The translations under genes and the position numbers were made by a program. 64,000 nt of DNA from the NCBI RefSeq assembly GCF_014333585.1, contig NZ_JACSCW010000001.1, positions 248,001 through 312,000 on the forward strand, read 5' to 3'. Below are positions 1-9,139 of the stretch, piece by piece. Source of the stretch: Hymenobacter sp. BT188. Its GTDB lineage: Bacteria; Bacteroidota; Bacteroidia; Cytophagales; Hymenobacteraceae. Each line of letters opens with the position of its first letter. Within the stretch, counting starts at the first letter, position 1. The notes under the pieces are model-generated. The model ran no database searches, had not been told where the DNA came from, and saw only the letters and a list, made by a program, of their open reading frames with translations.

Positions 1-649
1 CAGCGCCACCTTTGATGCGGACGATGCGTTGGGTGCGGGCGGCTAACTCTAAGTCGTGGGTGACGAGCACGAGTGTGGTGCCAGCTTCACGGTTAAGCTC
101 AAAGAGGAGTTCTACTACTTTGGCGCTGGTGTCGGCGTCGAGGTTGCCGGTGGGCTCATCGGCGAAGAGGATTTTGGGCCGATTGGCAAAGGCCCGCGCC
201 AAGGACACGCGCTGCTGCTCACCGCCCGAAAGCTGGGTAGGGTAGTGGTGGCCTCGCCCGCCCAGGCCCACGCGTTCCAGCAGTTCCAGAGCCGTTTTTG
301 TGCCCCCGCGCACGCCGCGCAATTCCAACGGAACCAACACGTTTTCGAGGGCGGTGAGGGAAGGCAGGAGCTGAAAATTCTGGAAAACGAAGCCTACATG
401 CTCGTTGCGCACGGCAGCGCGCTGGTCTTCACTGAGGTTGTCGAGCTGAATACCGTTGAGCCAGACGCTGCCCGCGCTGGCGCGGTCGAGGCCAGCGCAC
501 AGACCTAGCAACGTAGTTTTGCCGCTGCCCGAGGGGCCAACAATAGCGAACGTGTCTTGGGCCTGTAGTTCGAAGCTGACGGCCTCCAGCACCGTGAGCT
601 CCCGGCCGCCGCTGGCGTATGATTTGGTGAGATTTTCTACTTTAAGCAC
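1..649 (-). CDS. ABC transporter ATP-binding protein, YbbA/LolD type (3' end outside window)
   Basis: I translated the minus strand by hand; the frame stays open to the window edge, giving about 216 codons without a stop. Walker A (GPSGSGKTT), Q-loop (FQNFQLLPS), signature (LSGGEQQRVSLARAFA), Walker B (ILFADEPTGNLD) and H-loop (VTHD) occur in order, which is a complete nucleotide-binding domain of the LolD/MacB/YbbA class. The only good start in frame is a GTG at 647-649 (MLKVENLTKSY), because a stop lies 8 codons upstream. The family is normally 220-230 aa, so little is missing. The divergent neighbour is a TesA-like esterase; in proteobacteria ybbA and tesA are likewise divergent neighbours, which favours YbbA. 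The substrate is unknown; a permease gene would be expected beyond the left edge. Confidence 0.93.
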   Translation of the reverse strand, partial: MLKVENLTKSYASGGRELTVLEAVSFELQAQDTFAIVGPSGSGKTTLLGLCAGLDRASAGSVWLNGIQLDNLSEDQRAAVRNEHVGFVFQNFQLLPSLTALENVLVPLELRGVRGGTKTALELLERVGLGGRGHHYPTQLSGGEQQRVSLARAFANRPKILFADEPTGNLDADTSAKVVELLFELNREAGTTLVLVTHDLELAARTQRIVRIKGGA

Positions 650-778
650 GAAGGATGGGCGTATGGATTGTTAAGAGAAAGAGGCGAGAAGCAAGAGAGT
701 AGCTGCATTCTAAACGACGTTTTAATCTTTATAATACTTTCTATCGTTAGGCATATACCTCAAAAAGGCCCCCCACGC

Positions 779-1489
779 ATGAAAACCCTATTGTCTGTAT
801 TTAGTTGCTGCTTGCTGCTCACACTGGCTAGCTGCGGCTCCGATTCACAAACCACTACGTCGGTTGCTAGCCCGCCGGCTGCTGATAAAAAGCCCCCCAC
901 AGCGGGCGCCCGCACTATTCTGTTCTTTGGCAATAGCCTCACCGCGGGCCTCGGCGTAGAGCCGGAAGAAGCATTTCCGGCGTTAATCGGCCAAAAAATT
1001 GATTCGGCTGGCCTGGGTTATACGGTGATTAATGCCGGGCTAAGCGGCGAAACAACTGCTGGAGGCCGCAGCCGCGTGGGTTGGGTGCTGCGCCAACCCG
1101 TGGATGTGTTTGTGCTGGAGCTGGGGGGCAATGATGGCCTGCGCGGCCTGCCGCTCACCGATACGCGCCGCAACCTGCAAGCCATTATTGACACCGTGCG
1201 CCGCATCAGCCCGCAAACCCAAATCGTGCTGGCCGGCATGCAGATTCCGCCCAACTTAGGCGCCGATTACGCCACCCAATTCAAGCAGACGTACATCGAT
1301 CTGGCCCGCGAAAACAGGCTGGTGCTCATTCCTTTTCTGCTCGAAGGTGTGGGCGGCGTAGCCAAGCTCAACCAGCCGGACGGTATTCATCCCACGCCCG
1401 CTGGCCACCGTCTTATTGCTCGTACCGTGTGGAATATTCTGCAACCACTACTTAAGCAGCCCGTAGCGGCCGATGCAGCCGTGAGGTAG
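779..1489 (+). CDS. TesA-like arylesterase / SGNH-GDSL hydrolase lipoprotein
   Basis: The 236-aa product starts with a lipoprotein signal peptide (MKTLLSVFSCC, lipobox LASC), so I chose the ATG at 779 although the frame is open from 668. SGNH blocks are visible: block I with FFGNSLTAGLG (GNSL instead of GDSL, as in TesA-like esterases), block III GGNDGLRG, and block V DGIHPTPAGH carrying the catalytic Asp and His. The family hydrolyses short-chain acyl or aryl esters and thioesters. The predicted location is the outer or inner membrane, facing the periplasm. It is divergent from the YbbA-like ATPase, the arrangement known for tesA/ybbA. A low-complexity Thr/Ser/Pro linker of about 25 residues separates the lipid anchor from the domain. 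Confidence 0.92.
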   Translation: MKTLLSVFSCCLLLTLASCGSDSQTTTSVASPPAADKKPPTAGARTILFFGNSLTAGLGVEPEEAFPALIGQKIDSAGLGYTVINAGLSGETTAGGRSRVGWVLRQPVDVFVLELGGNDGLRGLPLTDTRRNLQAIIDTVRRISPQTQIVLAGMQIPPNLGADYATQFKQTYIDLARENRLVLIPFLLEGVGGVAKLNQPDGIHPTPAGHRLIARTVWNILQPLLKQPVAADAAVR

Positions 1490-1510
1490 TACAAGCCAGG
1501 TTGCGCCCTG

Positions 1511-1954
1511 TTAAGATTTCTTGCCCGAAACGGCTTGTTGTTGCACTAACTTCTCGGCGCGAAATAAGTCGTCGCTGGCTTGCAGAATCTTCGCGCGCAG
1601 TTTCGGATTATACTTGGGGTTATTTGTGATAAATGCGCGAACAATGCGGGCTGCGGTTGACGATTGGTAAGCGCCAAACGTAGCCTGTAGCCAGGAGTAG
1701 GGGAAGAAAATGTCGCCCGTCTGCTGAATTTTGGCCAGCAGATTTAAACTCTCCGGTAGATATTTTTCAGATGATTCGGCTCGCAACGGATGATGCAAAT
1801 ACCCAAGCGCGGCGACTACCCAAGCTTCTTTGCTACGGTTCTTTTCTTCTTTTAACGAAGAAAAAAACGCATCCCTGATTTTTACGTCAGCTGACAGTGC
1901 AGGCATCAGAAATTCTATACGCTTTTTGCGGTCTTCATTCTTGATTCGGGCCAG
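1511..1954 (-). pseudogene. C-terminal end of M1 aminopeptidase, cut off by an in-frame TAG
   Basis: Directly after the TAG at 1955-1957 the same reading frame continues for 147 codons to a stop at 1511. The first residues (LARIKNEDRKKRIEFLMPAL) and the following helical segments look like the normal C-terminal helical domain of Bacteroidota M1 aminopeptidases. Removing the TAG would give one 870-aa protein, the usual size of that family. The likely ancestral codon is CAG (Gln), one transition away. An ATG at 1904-1906 could only yield a 131-aa domain without catalytic residues. The downstream part shows no further stop or frameshift, so the lesion is recent, is suppressed, or is a sequencing error. 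Confidence 0.8.
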
Positions 1955-4123
1955 CTACTTCTGCAGGATATCGCCGTCGGAGCCGTAGTCGCGCACGGCC
2001 AGCGCCAAGGCCAACGCGGTGTAATCGTCCTCCGTTAATTTGACGCCATTCGGAGCCTTTTCAGTCGCCCACACATCGTATAATTTGGCTTGCGCGGCGG
2101 GTGTTAATGCTACTGATTGGTAAGCTTTAAACAGCTGCTTTTTTGCGTTGCTATTTGGGTTTTGCTGCATCGCCTGCCAAATCTCGTTTTCCAGAGCCGG
2201 AGCTAGTTCAGGGCGTTTTGTGGGGGGCAAAAATTTCCAGAAAATATCGCTCAGCTGGCTGGTCAACAGTTTCAGATTTAGCTCCTCTTTTTCCTGAGTT
2301 AATCCTTGGCGCGTGAGCTGCAATAGTTGCAGCGGCGTCACTACTTGGCCGTTCAACATGTTCTCGTACAAATTCACGTAAGCAGCCGCCCGTGCCACCG
2401 GGTTTTGCAGCGCAAATACGTTAGGGGGCATTTTCTTATCTACCGGAAATAGGCCGTAGCCAAGACCCGTTGAATTGAAAAGAATATACGTGGGCGCAGG
2501 CTCGTCTTTTAACGCGTTTAGCGTCACTTGGCGCTGATCCATTGTCACCGTAAACTCTTTTGTAAAATTTGGGTACACCAGCGTTATTTCAAATAGCTGC
2601 GGCCAAATCCGATCCGACTTATCCTCGGCTTTTTGCGTCAGCGTTAGCTTAGATATTTTGCCCCCCAGTGTCTCCAAATCATACTCAAATACAGGGCGGC
2701 CGGGCTCATTTACCCACACCTGGTTCCAAGCTTGCAAATCGGCCGGTGTGCGAGCATCCAGTATGCTAATTAAGTCGGGCCAGGTGGCGTTGCCGAAGGC
2801 GTATTTGCGCAGATATTCCTGCAAGCCCTTCTGAAATTGTTCGGGTCCCATTAGCCGCTCCAATTGCCGCATCATAATGGGTGCTTTATGGTAAATAATG
2901 TTGCCATACATCGTGCCCGCATCCTGCAAATTATCCAGTGGCTGCCGAATCGGATTGGCGCCTTTAGTACGGTCAATGCCGTAGGCGGCTGGGTAATGAT
3001 CCAGCACGAATTTGAGCTCGTAATTAGAATTTCTGACGGCTATTTGAGTGATTTTATCGGCCATGAAATTGGCAAATACTTCCTTCATCCATACGTCATT
3101 AAACCACTGCATCGTCACCAAATCGCCAAACCACATATGTGCGATTTCGTGAGCAATAAGACTAGAGCGCGCAAGCTTCTGATCCTGCGTGGCGCCTTCA
3201 TCCAGAAACAAAGTAGCCGCTTTATAATCAACGGCACCCACGTGCTCCATACCCCCATATTGGAAATCGGGAATGGCTACAAAATCAAACTTTTGGAAAG
3301 GATAGGGGATGCCCGTGTACGTCTGCATAAATGTCAGCGCATCGCTATGAATCTGGAATATTGGGTCCAGACTTAGCCGCATTTTGCTCGGGTCAGTTTC
3401 GCGATGCAGAAACTGCATAACGCGGCCCATTTCCGTGCGCGAAATGCGCTTGAATTCACCAGCTACAAACGAAAATAAATAGGTGCTTATCGTATCCGAT
3501 GGAGCGAAACGATAGGTCTTATTTGCCGCAGTTGTGGTTGAATCTTGTAGTGGCCCATTAGCCATGGCTTGCCACTGTTTTGGCAGAGTCAGAGTGAGCT
3601 GAAAAGTTGCCTTTAAGCTAGGCTGATCAAATACTGGAAACACCGTGCGGGCGCGGTCAGGTACTAATAGCGTATACAAAAACGCGTCGCTTCGATTCAA
3701 GGATAAATCACCCGCGATAAACTCAATATCGACCTGGTTTTTGCCCGCTTTTAAATTTGTAGTCGGAATAATAATGTGCTCGTCGTGGTGGTCAATGGTA
3801 ACGGGCTTTTTATTGACAACAAGACGTTTGAGATGATCGGTATTCTCTTTAAAATCGAGTTGTAGGGGGGGTTTATTTTCACTTAAAATAAACGAGACAG
3901 ATTCGGTAGCCAGAATAGGTTGCTCCTTGGCCGCTGGAATAGTAAAGTGCAGGGTATAGGCTAGATCCGATATCACTTGTCGGCGGTAAGTAGCCAACTC
4001 ATGTGAAACACCTGTCTCTACTGCTATATCCTTCGTTTTCACGGCTTCGCTACAACTAACCAAGAAGGCAAAAGCGAATGAAAACAAATCTAACTGGATG
4101 TATTTACTTAACCTGATTCTCAT
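1955..4123 (-). CDS. M1 family aminopeptidase, truncated by an amber codon
   Basis: The 722-aa product has a lipoprotein-like N-terminus (hydrophobic stretch ending FLVSCSEA), the M1 N-terminal beta domain, the exopeptidase motif FQYGGMEHVGA (a GAMEN variant, GGMEH) and the zinc motif HEIAHMWFGDLVTMQW, with the third ligand Glu 18 residues on (WMKEVFANF). It is therefore a zinc aminopeptidase, probably periplasmic and used in peptide catabolism. It ends at DGDILQK followed by TAG, while the C-terminal helical domain continues in frame downstream. The catalytic domain is whole, but the M1 C-terminal domain closes the active-site cavity, so the truncated enzyme may be unstable or altered. Annotated as a CDS because the catalytic part is intact. 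Confidence 0.88.
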   Translation of the reverse strand: MRIRLSKYIQLDLFSFAFAFLVSCSEAVKTKDIAVETGVSHELATYRRQVISDLAYTLHFTIPAAKEQPILATESVSFILSENKPPLQLDFKENTDHLKRLVVNKKPVTIDHHDEHIIIPTTNLKAGKNQVDIEFIAGDLSLNRSDAFLYTLLVPDRARTVFPVFDQPSLKATFQLTLTLPKQWQAMANGPLQDSTTTAANKTYRFAPSDTISTYLFSFVAGEFKRISRTEMGRVMQFLHRETDPSKMRLSLDPIFQIHSDALTFMQTYTGIPYPFQKFDFVAIPDFQYGGMEHVGAVDYKAATLFLDEGATQDQKLARSSLIAHEIAHMWFGDLVTMQWFNDVWMKEVFANFMADKITQIAVRNSNYELKFVLDHYPAAYGIDRTKGANPIRQPLDNLQDAGTMYGNIIYHKAPIMMRQLERLMGPEQFQKGLQEYLRKYAFGNATWPDLISILDARTPADLQAWNQVWVNEPGRPVFEYDLETLGGKISKLTLTQKAEDKSDRIWPQLFEITLVYPNFTKEFTVTMDQRQVTLNALKDEPAPTYILFNSTGLGYGLFPVDKKMPPNVFALQNPVARAAAYVNLYENMLNGQVVTPLQLLQLTRQGLTQEKEELNLKLLTSQLSDIFWKFLPPTKRPELAPALENEIWQAMQQNPNSNAKKQLFKAYQSVALTPAAQAKLYDVWATEKAPNGVKLTEDDYTALALALAVRDYGSDGDILQK

Positions 4124-4226
4124 AACTGAAAAGCAGCGAAAGGAAGCAAAATACCAAACTAAATAGCGGACAATTGACGAACAATAGTTCGTTCATCTTC
4201 TGCCCACTACGCTGATGTCGACAAAT

Positions 4227-4271
4227 AAAAAAGCCCTATTAGAGTGACAACGTGTGCCACCCCAATAGGGC
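4227..4271 (-). terminator. Rho-independent terminator of the DUF2383 gene
   Basis: The arms GCCCTATT (4233-4240) and AATAGGGC (4264-4271) pair perfectly. Read on the minus strand, the hairpin is followed by six T residues. It lies 20 bases after the stop codon of the minus-strand DUF2383 gene. Confidence 0.85.
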
Positions 4272-4290
4272 CTCAATTTACTTGCTTCAA

Positions 4291-4995
4291 CTAGCTTTGC
4301 TGTTCTACCAAGCGCTTCAGCTTATCATACGTTTGTTGCGACTGCGTGTGCTGACGCTCTACTTCCTGGCGCAGAGTACCAGTTAGGTTACGGTCGCTGA
4401 GGGCTTCTTTGTAGGCTTTTAGCGCCCACATTTCGCCATGAATGTTGGTAGCCAAAATTGTCTTTTCGCTGTGGCCGGTCACGGCAGATGTTGCTTCCAT
4501 GAAGCGACGATAGATCTTGCCTTTAATCGTGGTGCCGTCTTCGCGCTCGCCGCCTTGCTGACGCAGGTGGTTGTTGAGCTCATTAGCAAAGCGCTGGCTC
4601 TGACTCACTAGCTGCTTGTAGTAGCCTGTAAGCTCTGGGTCCTGGCTTTCGTCGGCTGCTTTTTTGTAGCCCTCGATCCGGTCATTTACGAAGAGGAGCA
4701 ACTCGTGCAAGGTGTCGGCTTTTTTATTGCCGGTGCCTTTTTTTCGATTAGTCAACAGAAGACCTACCCCTAGTGCAATGGCTGCGCCACCAACTACTTT
4801 TTGGGTGGTGCTGAGCTTGTTGTAGCCGGTGGTAGCCTTCGTGCCCAAATCCTTTACTGAGTTGGGTAACTGGCCGAGCAAATCGGAGACGTTATTTTGG
4901 TTGACCCATTTCTTGGCCTGGTCAAGCAGCTGGCCTGAGCCTTGTGACTGCGTTGACGTACTATTTTGCGGAGATGATTGCTGTGATTGGTCCAT
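4291..4995 (-). CDS. PA2169-like DUF2383 four-helix-bundle protein with a membrane segment
   Basis: The 234-aa product has a Gln/Ser-rich N-terminal tail (residues 1-25), an amphipathic stretch, a short hydrophobic glycine-rich membrane segment (VVGGAAIALGVGLLL, about residues 67-81) and then a four-helix domain. That domain starts DTLHELLLFVNDRIEGY and includes the paired EMWALKAYKEAL helix typical of DUF2383/PA2169 proteins, a ferritin-like fold of unknown function. In many bacteria these proteins are associated with stress responses; that role is inference here. The gene stands alone, with a terminator after it and a 280-bp leader before the divergent pxp operon in which I recognise no regulatory site. 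Confidence 0.85.
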   Translation of the reverse strand: MDQSQQSSPQNSTSTQSQGSGQLLDQAKKWVNQNNVSDLLGQLPNSVKDLGTKATTGYNKLSTTQKVVGGAAIALGVGLLLTNRKKGTGNKKADTLHELLLFVNDRIEGYKKAADESQDPELTGYYKQLVSQSQRFANELNNHLRQQGGEREDGTTIKGKIYRRFMEATSAVTGHSEKTILATNIHGEMWALKAYKEALSDRNLTGTLRQEVERQHTQSQQTYDKLKRLVEQQS

Positions 4996-5275
4996 GACGT
5001 AATAAGTGATATAGTAATAGGTGTGCTTACGTCGGGTTGGGATAACTAGTTAAGTTGAGCTTGCTTAATCAAGGAGCTACTTTAGCGTCAAGCCCGATAT
5101 TTTTGTCGATTTTCACCAGTAATTTCGAGGTTATGCCTACATCCATAGATGTCTGTAGGCCAGCAAATTCTACCAAGTGGCGCACTGTATGTGGGCTCGG
5201 TATGAAGGAGTAAAGCAGACGCATTAGTAGGGAATTTCACCCGCAAAAAAAGAATTGAATTAACTTAATCAGCCG

Positions 5276-6019
5276 ATGCAAAACCGACGTGGGGGGCAAA
5301 TTCAACAACCCCAACCCCAGATTTATCCATTGGGCGACTCGGGCATCGTGCTGCAACTCAGCCGCGTCTACAACGCGGAGGTCCAGCAACGTATTCGCGC
5401 CTGCTGCACCTACCTTGACCAGTTGAGCGTGGAGGGCCTGCTAGAGTACGTGCCTGCTTACACGACGCTCACACTGTACTACAACCCGTGGCTGGTGAGC
5501 GAGGAAGGGCGCCTCGACCCCTACGCTCGCATGACCGAAATAGTGCAGACAATGCTGGCGCAGGCGCAAACTCCTCAGCTGAAAGTAGTACCTACGCTGG
5601 TAGAAATACCGGTGTGCTACGGCGGAAAATGGGGCCCGGATTTGGAAGAAGTAGCCCACCATGCGGGTTTGTCAGAAGCCGAGGTGATACGGCTCCACTC
5701 CGAGCCGGAGTATGTGGTGGCCATGGTGGGGTTTGCTCCCGGATTTCCCTATTTAGCGGGCATGAACGAGCAGATAGCCACGCCCCGCAAGCCCCAGCCC
5801 CGTACGCTGGTGCCGGCTGGATCGGTGGGAATTGCGGGACAGCAAACGGGGGTATATTCCATTCCTTCGCCGGGCGGCTGGCAGTTGATTGGCCGCACGC
5901 CCCGACGGCTTTTTCGCCCTCGCCAAGAGAACCCCAGCTTGCTGCGGGCGGGCTATCAGGTACGCTTCGTGCCCATTACGGCCGCGGAATTTGAGCAGCA
6001 AAACAGACATGAGTCTTAG
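5276..6019 (+). CDS. pxpB: 5-oxoprolinase subunit PxpB (KipI family)
   Basis: The 247-aa product is full length for the KipI / allophanate hydrolase subunit 1 family. The family hallmark GFAPGFPYLAGM is present near residue 157, followed by the conserved PRKPQPRTLVPAGSVG segment. PxpB, PxpC and PxpA together form the ATP-dependent 5-oxoprolinase that opens 5-oxoproline (pyroglutamate) to glutamate in the cytoplasm. The gene overlaps pxpC by 11 bases, so the two are translationally coupled. The first residues after the start (RRGGQIQQPQPQ) are poorly conserved in the family; a start slightly downstream cannot be excluded. Confidence 0.93.
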   Translation: MQNRRGGQIQQPQPQIYPLGDSGIVLQLSRVYNAEVQQRIRACCTYLDQLSVEGLLEYVPAYTTLTLYYNPWLVSEEGRLDPYARMTEIVQTMLAQAQTPQLKVVPTLVEIPVCYGGKWGPDLEEVAHHAGLSEAEVIRLHSEPEYVVAMVGFAPGFPYLAGMNEQIATPRKPQPRTLVPAGSVGIAGQQTGVYSIPSPGGWQLIGRTPRRLFRPRQENPSLLRAGYQVRFVPITAAEFEQQNRHES

Positions 6020-7022
6020 CATCATCAGCCCCGGCCTCCTGACTACGATTCAGGATTTAGGTAGAATCGGCTACCAGAAAGAGGGCATAATCGTGAGTGG
6101 GGCGATGGATGCGCTGGCGCTGCGCGTGGCAAATTTGCTGGTAGGCAACCAGGAAGACGAAGCCGGTCTGGAAGTCACGCTGCTCGGTCCCAAGATTCGG
6201 TTTGATGAGGATCAGCTTATCGCGCTTACCGGCGCCAATTTGGCTCCCGCCATCAATGGGCAGGTGGTGAAAATGAACCGGCCCATCTTCGTGCGCCAGG
6301 GTAGCTTACTACAATTTGCCCCCCAGGGCTCTGGTTGCCGTACCTATATAGCGGTGGCAGGCGGCCTGACCGTGCCCACGGTGTTAGGCTCTCGCTCCAC
6401 GTATCTGCAGGCGGGCATTGGCGGCCGGCAGGGGCGGGCTTTAAAAACCGGAGATGTAATTGCCTGCCCCGGACCACCAGCAGTAGCTAAACAGTTCTGG
6501 CAAAAAATGTTCGCTGCTACTCCCCACAAAACCTGGCTGCAAGCCTCTTGGATGCCCAGCCCCGAGCTGTATCAGGGGCCGCAGGCTAACCCCAGCATCC
6601 GGGCGGTGCCGGGGCCGGAGTATAGCCTGTTTTCAGCCTCTGGTCAGCAGAATTTTTGGGCCCAGGAATACACCGTGACGCTGGCCTCCAACCGCATGGG
6701 CTACCGCCTGCGTGGCGACGGCACGGCCCTGGCCTTGATGCAGCCGGAGGAAATGCTCTCCAGCGCCGTTACCTTCGGCACCGTGCAAGTGCCCGCCGAG
6801 GGTAACCCGATTGTCTTGCTGGCCGACCACCAAACGACAGGCGGCTATCCACGCATCGCTCAAGTAGTTACGGCTGACTTTTCCCTGCTGGCGCAAGTGC
6901 CGCCGGGGGGCAAAATTCGCTTTCAAGAGGTGTCGCTGGCCAAAGCTCAGCGCTTGTACTGCCAGCAGGAACTGAATATCAGACAGCTTCAGCAGGCGTT
7001 AAGACTTAAACTGGCTGGTTGA
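6009..7022 (+). CDS. pxpC: 5-oxoprolinase subunit PxpC (KipA, biotin-dependent carboxyltransferase-like)
   Basis: The 337-aa product begins MSLSIISPGLLTTIQDLGR, the standard N-terminus of the KipA / allophanate hydrolase subunit 2 family, so I chose the ATG at 6009 over in-frame starts upstream that lie inside pxpB. The GAMD segment, the LTGANLAP segment and the late SNRMGYRLRG and LADHQTTGGYPRIAQV blocks are all family features. It pairs with PxpB in the 5-oxoprolinase complex. An intergenic palindromic repeat (7048-7144) separates it from pxpA. A polyC heptamer of the window-wide motif lies in the coding sequence near 6318. Confidence 0.93.
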   Translation: MSLSIISPGLLTTIQDLGRIGYQKEGIIVSGAMDALALRVANLLVGNQEDEAGLEVTLLGPKIRFDEDQLIALTGANLAPAINGQVVKMNRPIFVRQGSLLQFAPQGSGCRTYIAVAGGLTVPTVLGSRSTYLQAGIGGRQGRALKTGDVIACPGPPAVAKQFWQKMFAATPHKTWLQASWMPSPELYQGPQANPSIRAVPGPEYSLFSASGQQNFWAQEYTVTLASNRMGYRLRGDGTALALMQPEEMLSSAVTFGTVQVPAEGNPIVLLADHQTTGGYPRIAQVVTADFSLLAQVPPGGKIRFQEVSLAKAQRLYCQQELNIRQLQQALRLKLAG

Positions 7023-7047
7023 AAAAAGATAAGTATGAGCCGAAAAG

Positions 7048-7144
7048 AACGTCATGAAGAGCAGAGCGAAGCATCTCGCGTGTTTAGTGAGATTAATAAT
7101 CTAACGGAGCGAGCGAGATGCTTCGCTCTGCTCTGCATGACGTT
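7048..7144. repeat. Palindromic intergenic repeat, family A (full copy)
   Basis: A left arm at 7048-7079 and a right arm at 7113-7144 are near-perfect inverse complements, both containing GCATCTCGC/GCGAGATGC and GTCATG/CATGAC. The loop is about 33 bases. The repeat lies inside the pxp operon, between pxpC and pxpA, so it would form a hairpin in the mRNA and could alter the expression ratio of the subunits. Confidence 0.93.
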
Positions 7145-7172
7145 TTGGAGTCATTGTCATAAAAAAGAATAG

Positions 7173-7952
7173 ATGAATAGATCGTTTACCGTTGACTTAA
7201 ATTGTGACATGGGGGAAAGCTTCGGCGCTTATAATCTAGGCAACGACGAGGCTATTCTACCTTATATCACCTCCGCCAATATTGCCTGCGGCTTTCATGC
7301 TGGCGACCCAGCCGTGATGCGCAAAACCGTGCGCCTCGCCCTCCAGCACCAAGTCGCCATCGGTGCCCACCCCGGCTTACCGGATCTGGTAGGGTTCGGC
7401 CGCCGCGAAATGGCAGTTTCCCTGGAGGAAGCCTTCGATATGATAGTATACCAAATAGGGGCACTGGGGGGCTTTCTGGCGGCCGAAGGAAGCAAGCTCC
7501 ACCACGTAAAACCGCATGGCGCCTTATACAATATGGCTGCCGTAAATGCGCCGCTGGCAGAAGCTATTGTTGAAGCCGTGTACCGCGTGAATCCGGAGCT
7601 GGTGCTCTACGGCCTTGCTGGAAGTGCGCTAACCAAGGCCGGCACCAAGCTAGGCTTGCAGGTTGCCCACGAGGTATTCGCCGACCGCACCTACCAGCCC
7701 GACGGCACCCTGACTTCACGCCGCTTGCCAAACGCCCTGCTCACCACGCCCGAAGAGGCCGCCCAGCAAGTAGTGCGTATGGTAAAAGAAGGCAAGGTCC
7801 GCTCCCAGCAAGGCACCGACGTAGCTATTCAGGCCGATACCATCTGCATCCATGGCGACGGCGCCCACGCCCTCGAATTTGCCCGCCACATCAAGCAAAC
7901 CCTACAAAATGAAGGAGTAAGCTTGCAAGCGTTTAGAAAAGCTACCCAATGA
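7173..7952 (+). CDS. pxpA: 5-oxoprolinase subunit PxpA (LamB/YcsF family)
   Basis: The 259-aa product is full length and has the YcsF hallmark [11 protein letters not shown] near the N-terminus, then [27 protein letters not shown] and CIHGDG, which hold the conserved metal or substrate-contacting Asp and His residues of the family. It is the third subunit of 5-oxoprolinase. Its stop overlaps the start of the following transporter gene by four bases (ATGA), indicating coupling. The order pxpB-pxpC-pxpA-transporter resembles the Bacillus subtilis ycsF-ycsG-kipI-kipA set. Confidence 0.95.
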   Translation: MNRSFTVDLNCDMGESFGAYNLGNDEAILPYITSANIACGFHAGDPAVMRKTVRLALQHQVAIGAHPGLPDLVGFGRREMAVSLEEAFDMIVYQIGALGGFLAAEGSKLHHVKPHGALYNMAAVNAPLAEAIVEAVYRVNPELVLYGLAGSALTKAGTKLGLQVAHEVFADRTYQPDGTLTSRRLPNALLTTPEEAAQQVVRMVKEGKVRSQQGTDVAIQADTICIHGDGAHALEFARHIKQTLQNEGVSLQAFRKATQ

Positions 7953-9139
7953 AGCAAGCCAGAAACTGGAGCGTATTGTTAGGGGCGGGTTTTCTGATGG
8001 CGACGTCGGCGGTTGGACCGGGCTTCCTCACTCAAACTACTGTATTTACCCAAGCATTGGGAGCCAGTTTTGGCTTCGTTATCCTGGCTTCTATCCTGAT
8101 TGATCTGGGTGTACAGCTCACCATCTGGCGCGTAATTGCAGTGTCCGAAATGCGGGCTCAGGATATTGCTAATGCCGTGTTGCCGGGCCTGGGGGGCTTT
8201 ATTTCCTTCCTGATTGTGCTCGGCGGCCTAGCCTTCAATATTGGTAACGTGGGCGGCGCTGGGCTTGGTCTGCAAGTGCTGTTTGGGATTCCTGTCGAAG
8301 TTGGGGCGGCCATATCTGCGGCCCTCACCATTGCTATTTTCCTGGTAAAGGAGGCCGGCAAAGCCATGGATCGGTTTGCTCAATTCATGGGCCTACTCAT
8401 GATTCTGATCATTGTGTATGTGGTGTTCACGTCCTCACCGCCGGTGGGCGAAGCGTTAGTTAGAACTTTCGCCCCCACGAAGCTGGACGTAATGGCCATC
8501 GTGACGCTGGTGGGTGGCACGGTGGGTGGCTACATCACCTTTGCCGGGGGCCACCGCCTCCTCGATGCCGGGGTGAAAGGTACCGCCGCCCTGCCCCAGG
8601 TAATGACCAGTGCTGTTTCGGGAATCACGGTGGCTTCCATTATTCGGGTGCTGTTATTTCTGGCATCATTAGGCGTTGTCAGCCAAGGCCTGACCATCGC
8701 CGCCGAGAATCCGCCGGCGTCCGTATTTCAACTGGCAGCAGGCAATTTTGGCTACAAGCTGTTCGGCGTGGTGATGTTTGCGGCGGCCGTTACCTCCGTA
8801 ATAGGGTCGGCCTACACATCAGTTTCCTTTATGAAGTCCTTTCATCCCAGCATCAGTCGGCACGAAAACCGCCTCATAATCGGCTTTATTCTAATATCTA
8901 CTCTCATATTTATAACCATTGGCAAACCGGTCAGCCTGCTCATCTTGGCTGGGGCCCTGAATGGATTTATTCTACCTGTCACGCTGGCTACCATGCTAGT
9001 AGCTGCCTACCGTAAAAAGGTGGTTGGCGAATACCAGCACCCGCTGTGGCTGGCCATTGTGGGGGTGGTAGTAGTGCTAGTAATGACGTGGATGAGCGTC
9101 CAGGTTTTTGCGCAACAGATTGGGGGGCTTTTTAGCTAA
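7949..9139 (+). CDS. NRAMP-fold transporter of the YcsG type, linked to 5-oxoprolinase
   Basis: The 396-aa product is a polytopic membrane protein with about 11 hydrophobic segments and the NRAMP/APC-type layout. The canonical NRAMP metal-binding motif DPGN in TM1 is replaced by GPGF ([11 protein letters not shown]), and the TM6 MPH motif is replaced by a glycine-rich segment ([14 protein letters not shown]). The Asp and Asn that bind Mn/Fe in true NRAMP proteins are therefore missing. The four-base overlap with pxpA and the known pairing of YcsG with PxpABC suggest that it imports 5-oxoproline or a related organic substrate; that is inference. The last codons before the stop include the window-wide GGGGGGCTTTTT motif. 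Confidence 0.85.
   Translation: MKQARNWSVLLGAGFLMATSAVGPGFLTQTTVFTQALGASFGFVILASILIDLGVQLTIWRVIAVSEMRAQDIANAVLPGLGGFISFLIVLGGLAFNIGNVGGAGLGLQVLFGIPVEVGAAISAALTIAIFLVKEAGKAMDRFAQFMGLLMILIIVYVVFTSSPPVGEALVRTFAPTKLDVMAIVTLVGGTVGGYITFAGGHRLLDAGVKGTAALPQVMTSAVSGITVASIIRVLLFLASLGVVSQGLTIAAENPPASVFQLAAGNFGYKLFGVVMFAAAVTSVIGSAYTSVSFMKSFHPSISRHENRLIIGFILISTLIFITIGKPVSLLILAGALNGFILPVTLATMLVAAYRKKVVGEYQHPLWLAIVGVVVVLVMTWMSVQVFAQQIGGLFS

Noticed and set aside
56..508. Open frames on the plus strand over the ABC ATPase
   Set aside because: They are shadows of the minus-strand nucleotide-binding domain, whose Walker A, signature and Walker B motifs are complete.
2864..3376. 170-codon plus-strand frame inside the M1 gene
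   Set aside because: Opposite to conserved M1 zinc and GGMEH motifs; no domain of its own.
6009..7022. Extended pxpC frame starting at 5889
   Set aside because: The extra 40 residues lie inside pxpB and are not family-like; MSLSIISPGLLTTIQDLGR is the normal start.
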